A stretch of DNA of 10,450 nucleotides, from contig JAPPKD010000319.1 of assembly GCA_028820215.1 (NCBI GenBank), forward strand, positions 1 to 10,450, read 5' to 3'. The notes beneath the pieces are model-generated. The model saw only the letters and a list, made by a program, of their open reading frames with translations, had not been told where the DNA came from and did not search any database. Position numbers and translations under genes: made by a program. This DNA comes from Spirochaetaceae bacterium (GTDB taxonomy: Bacteria; Spirochaetota; Spirochaetia; SZUA-6; Bin103). Of this stretch, positions 5,693-10,450 are shown piece after piece; position 1 is the first letter of the stretch; each line of letters opens with the position of its first letter.

Positions 5693-6357
5693 TCTCCCTG
5701 GTCGTAGTCTGCGAAGGTCAGACGGAGCGGGATTTCGCGCTGCAGATTCTGGCGCCGGAACTGGCTCAGTCGAACGTGTTCGTCGAAGCGAGATTGATTG
5801 CCACCTCGCAGGAGGCGAGAGGCGGTGCGTTGAGCGGGCAACGGGTACGACGGTTCCTGCGCAATACCCTGAGGCAACGGAGGGATACGCACGTCACTAC
5901 GTTCTTCGATCTCTACGGACTTCCGTCGGACTTTCCCGGGCTTGCGTCCAAAGCGCGGGATCCCCTGGACCGCGCTTCGGCCATCGAGGCGTCGTTGCAC
6001 GCGGAGGTCGTGCGCATGGCTCGATGCCGTCCCGATCGTTTCTTGCCCTACATTCAGCCGTATGAGTTCGAGGCGCTGCTGTTCTCGGATACGTCGCAGA
6101 TCGCGCGGGAGCGACCGGAGTGGGTAAGGTGGAGCGCGCAGCTTGCAGCGGCCCGGCGCAAAGCCGCCAGCCCGGAACACATCAATGACGGTCCGGACAC
6201 CCATCCGTCCGCACGCATGTCACAGCTCGACGGCTACCACAAGGTGCGCCATGGCCCGGCTCTTGCCGCCCGAATCGGATTGGACCGTATCCGGGACGAG
6301 TGCCGTCACTTCGCGGCATGGTTCTCCCGGCTCGAGTCCCTTCCTACTCTGGAGTAG
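5689..6357 (+). CDS. DUF4276 family protein, candidate TOPRIM-like effector
   Basis: The 222-aa protein shows the DUF4276 landmarks in order: a first strand ending in CEGQTERDF (8-16), TFFDLYGLPSDFPG (71-84), YIQPYEFEALLFSD (121-134) and INDGPDTHPSARM (165-177), then IGLDRIRDECRHFAAWFSRL. The acidic residue after the first strand (E9) and D74 in FDLYG are arranged as in TOPRIM-like metal-binding nuclease folds; calling it a nuclease is inference. The start is TTG 5689, overlapping the ATPase stop as TTGA. No other start fits this frame closely, and the family sequence begins at once, so translation is probably coupled to the ATPase. The stop lies 3 nt before hsdR. The ATPase plus DUF4276 pairing parallels ATPase plus TOPRIM/RloB-type two-gene defence systems. 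Confidence 0.85.
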   Translation: MISLVVVCEGQTERDFALQILAPELAQSNVFVEARLIATSQEARGGALSGQRVRRFLRNTLRQRRDTHVTTFFDLYGLPSDFPGLASKARDPLDRASAIEASLHAEVVRMARCRPDRFLPYIQPYEFEALLFSDTSQIARERPEWVRWSAQLAAARRKAASPEHINDGPDTHPSARMSQLDGYHKVRHGPALAARIGLDRIRDECRHFAAWFSRLESLPTLE

Positions 6358-6360
6358 CTG

Positions 6361-9495
<3,135 letters not shown>

Positions 9496-9574
9496 CTCCC
9501 GCGGAGCAGCACTTTCTTAACCTGTGGTCCCGGTACGTCAAATCCGGACGCACTCCGGAGAAAGATCCTGATGC

Positions 9575-9604
9575 TTGCACAAGTGAGCTGATTTGGCTTA
9601 CACT
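9575..9604 (+). promoter_or_regulatory. Candidate promoter of the toxin-antitoxin operon (leaderless type)
   Basis: TTGCAC (9575-9580) and TACACT (9599-9604) are separated by 18 bp. The TAnnnT -10 box ends 8 nt before ATG 9613, and no Shine-Dalgarno lies in that gap, so the mRNA would start at or next to the ATG. The -35 match is moderate (3 of 6); the -10 match is 4 of 6. Confidence 0.45.
9582..9604 (+). promoter_or_regulatory. Imperfect inverted repeat over the TA promoter, possible operator
   Basis: AGTGAGC (9582-9588) and GCTTACACT (9596-9604) form an imperfect inverted repeat (AGTG-AGC against AGTGTAAGC) lying across the spacer and the -10 box. Ribbon-helix-helix antitoxins usually repress their own promoter through such sites, so this is a reasonable operator candidate. 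The repeat is short and could be chance. Confidence 0.3.
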
Positions 9605-9612
9605 CACCCAAC

Positions 9613-9906
9613 ATGAGTACCGGTCAGACCAAGACGGAACGAGTTCAGGTTCGTATTGATCCGGTAGCGAAGCAGCGGTTGGAGCGGGCGGCGGCGTTGG
9701 CGAACACGACGGTTTCGGCCTTCGTCGTGAACCACGCGCTCGAGGCCGCCAACCACATGATCCAGGAGCACGGCCGGCTCGTGCTGAATGACGCGGACTG
9801 GACCCTGTTCTTCGATGCCCTATGCGACCCACCGGAGCCGAACGAGGTGCTCAAGCAGGCGTTTGCCACTCACCGACAACTGATCTCGAGGCCTGCCGGG
9901 AGTTGA
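9613..9906 (+). CDS. DUF1778 ribbon-helix-helix antitoxin (TacA-like)
   Basis: The 97-residue protein has an N-terminal ribbon-helix-helix DNA-binding domain (8-48: TERVQVRIDPVAKQRLERAA followed by ALANTTVSAFVVNHALEAAN). A C-terminal toxin-binding segment with the DUF1778 signature follows: LVLNDADWTLFFDALCDPP (57-75), then EPNEVLKQAF. It would neutralise the downstream GNAT toxin and, with it, repress the operon. The stop codon overlaps the toxin TTG start by 3 nt. The start ATG lacks an SD and sits just after a -10 box, suggesting leaderless translation. Length is typical of the family (about 90-100 aa). Identification rests on the RHH plus PPEPNE-type C-terminus together with the GNAT partner. 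Confidence 0.93.
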   Translation: MSTGQTKTERVQVRIDPVAKQRLERAAALANTTVSAFVVNHALEAANHMIQEHGRLVLNDADWTLFFDALCDPPEPNEVLKQAFATHRQLISRPAGS

Positions 9907-10406
9907 CCTTTACCATTGAGCCGCTCACCCGACGACATGACCGGTCGCAGTTCTCATGCGGCGTCGAAGCGCTCGACAGGTACATTCGGCAGCAGGCGTC
10001 CGCAGATGCGCGGCGGCGGGTGGCGCGGGTGCTCGTCGCCCGCGTTGAGGAAGGAAGCGAAGTGGCGGGGTTCTATACGCTCAGCGCGGGGAGCATGGAG
10101 CGCGATTCCTTGCCGCCCGAAGTCGCCAAGCGTCTACCTCGCTATCCCGTTCCGGTCGCCTTGATCGGACGGCTGGCGGTAGACCGCCGGTGGGGCGGCC
10201 AGGGTCTTGGATCTTCGCTCGTGGCCGACGCGTTCCGGCGCGTGGTCCGAGCCAGCGAAGTGATGGCCGTGTACGCCGTGGTCGTGGATGCCAAGGATGA
10301 GCGAGCAGCCGGCTTCTACGAACGGTTGGGCTTCATCCGGCTCCTGGACGCGGGACGACGCCTGTTCTTCCCCACGTCAGCGGTGGAGCGGTGGATCGCG
10401 GACTGA
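9903..10406 (+). CDS. GNAT acetyltransferase toxin (TacT/AtaT-like)
   Basis: The 167-residue protein is a GCN5-related N-acetyltransferase of the TacT type, which blocks translation by acetylating the amino acid on charged tRNA. The typical N-terminus FSCGVEALDRYIRQQA (17-32) is present, followed by GFYTLSAGS (57-65). The acetyl-CoA loop lies in LIGRLAVDRRWGGQGLGSSL (88-106, QGLG type), and the C-terminal motif FYERLGF (138-144) contains the tyrosine (Y139) that acts as general acid in TacT. All key positions look intact, so the toxin is probably active. The start is TTG 9903, overlapping the antitoxin stop, with GGGAG directly adjacent. The frame is open upstream to ATG 9822, but that start would overlap the antitoxin by 85 nt and adds non-family sequence. 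A low-efficiency TTG would help keep antitoxin in excess. Confidence 0.92.
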   Translation: MTFTIEPLTRRHDRSQFSCGVEALDRYIRQQASADARRRVARVLVARVEEGSEVAGFYTLSAGSMERDSLPPEVAKRLPRYPVPVALIGRLAVDRRWGGQGLGSSLVADAFRRVVRASEVMAVYAVVVDAKDERAAGFYERLGFIRLLDAGRRLFFPTSAVERWIAD

Positions 10407-10407
10407 T

Positions 10408-10413
10408 TATATT
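10408..10413 (+). promoter_or_regulatory. Candidate -10 box for the gene starting at 10423
   Basis: TATATT matches TATAAT at 5 of 6 positions and lies 9 nt before ATG 10423, in a locally AT-rich patch directly after the toxin stop. A weak -35 (TGGAGC, 18 bp upstream) can be proposed. As at 534 and 9613, the spacing suggests a leaderless transcript. Confidence 0.4.
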
Positions 10414-10422
10414 CCGGGCAGC

Positions 10423-10450
10423 ATGAAAGCGGTCATTGTCGCTGCCGGGT
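10423..10450 (+). CDS. N-terminus of a probable nucleotidyltransferase (partial)
   Basis: The last 28 bases read MKAVIVAAG, the characteristic first strand and start of the nucleotide-binding loop of sugar-phosphate nucleotidyltransferases and related NTP transferases (usually followed by GxGxRL). The gene runs off the window. The substrate cannot be told from nine residues, and other Rossmann-type proteins remain possible. Confidence 0.6.

Noticed and set aside
9543..9559. TCCGGA-5 nt-TCCGGA hairpin downstream of hsdR as a terminator
   Set aside because: The 6-bp stem is plausible, but no T-run follows, so an intrinsic terminator is not supported.

Overview
The window is GC-rich bacterial DNA. 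It joins ordinary chromosomal metabolism (a split transketolase) to an accessory defence region: a damaged type I restriction-modification (R-M) locus, an ATPase/DUF4276 pair and a toxin-antitoxin pair. The sequence does not fix the lineage. Three genes (at 534, 9613 and 10423) have a TAnnnT -10 box 7-9 nt before an ATG and no convincing Shine-Dalgarno. This suggests leaderless mRNAs, known to be common in for example Actinobacteria and Deinococcus. Other genes, such as those at 4571 and 6361, do have an SD, so both modes seem to coexist.

Left part (1-2674). After the tail of an unidentified gene (3-65), the minus strand carries a small conserved-looking protein (98-322). It is overlapped by the C-terminal remnant of the gene upstream of it (279-440, possibly a nucleotidyltransferase-type protein). 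The plus strand then carries the two transketolase subunits (534-1430 and 1418-2389), overlapping by 13 nt, followed by a 73-residue GIY-YIG-like protein (2453-2674).

Middle part (2801-4475) is a mosaic of broken genes. HsdM stops at residue 153, just after its N-terminal helical domain, so the methyltransferase catalytic domain is missing, and no HsdS is visible. Next come an orphan C-terminal-like ORF (3297-3674), a short copy of the 5' end of hsdR (from 3853), and another C-terminal-like ORF (3987-4475).

Right part (4571-9495) is a tight three-gene unit: an AAA_21/OLD-like ATPase, a DUF4276 protein whose TTG start overlaps the ATPase stop, and a full-length HsdR 3 nt downstream. HsdR keeps its nuclease and helicase motifs although its partner methyltransferase is dead in this window. 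The ATPase/DUF4276 pair lies where accessory genes are often found in type I R-M loci (compare RloA/RloB, PrrC) and is the best candidate here for an anti-phage module.

The window ends with a DUF1778/GNAT toxin-antitoxin pair (9613-9906 and 9903-10406) and the first codons of what looks like a nucleotidyltransferase (10423 onward). No tRNA, rRNA, CRISPR array, transposase or insertion sequence was recognised.
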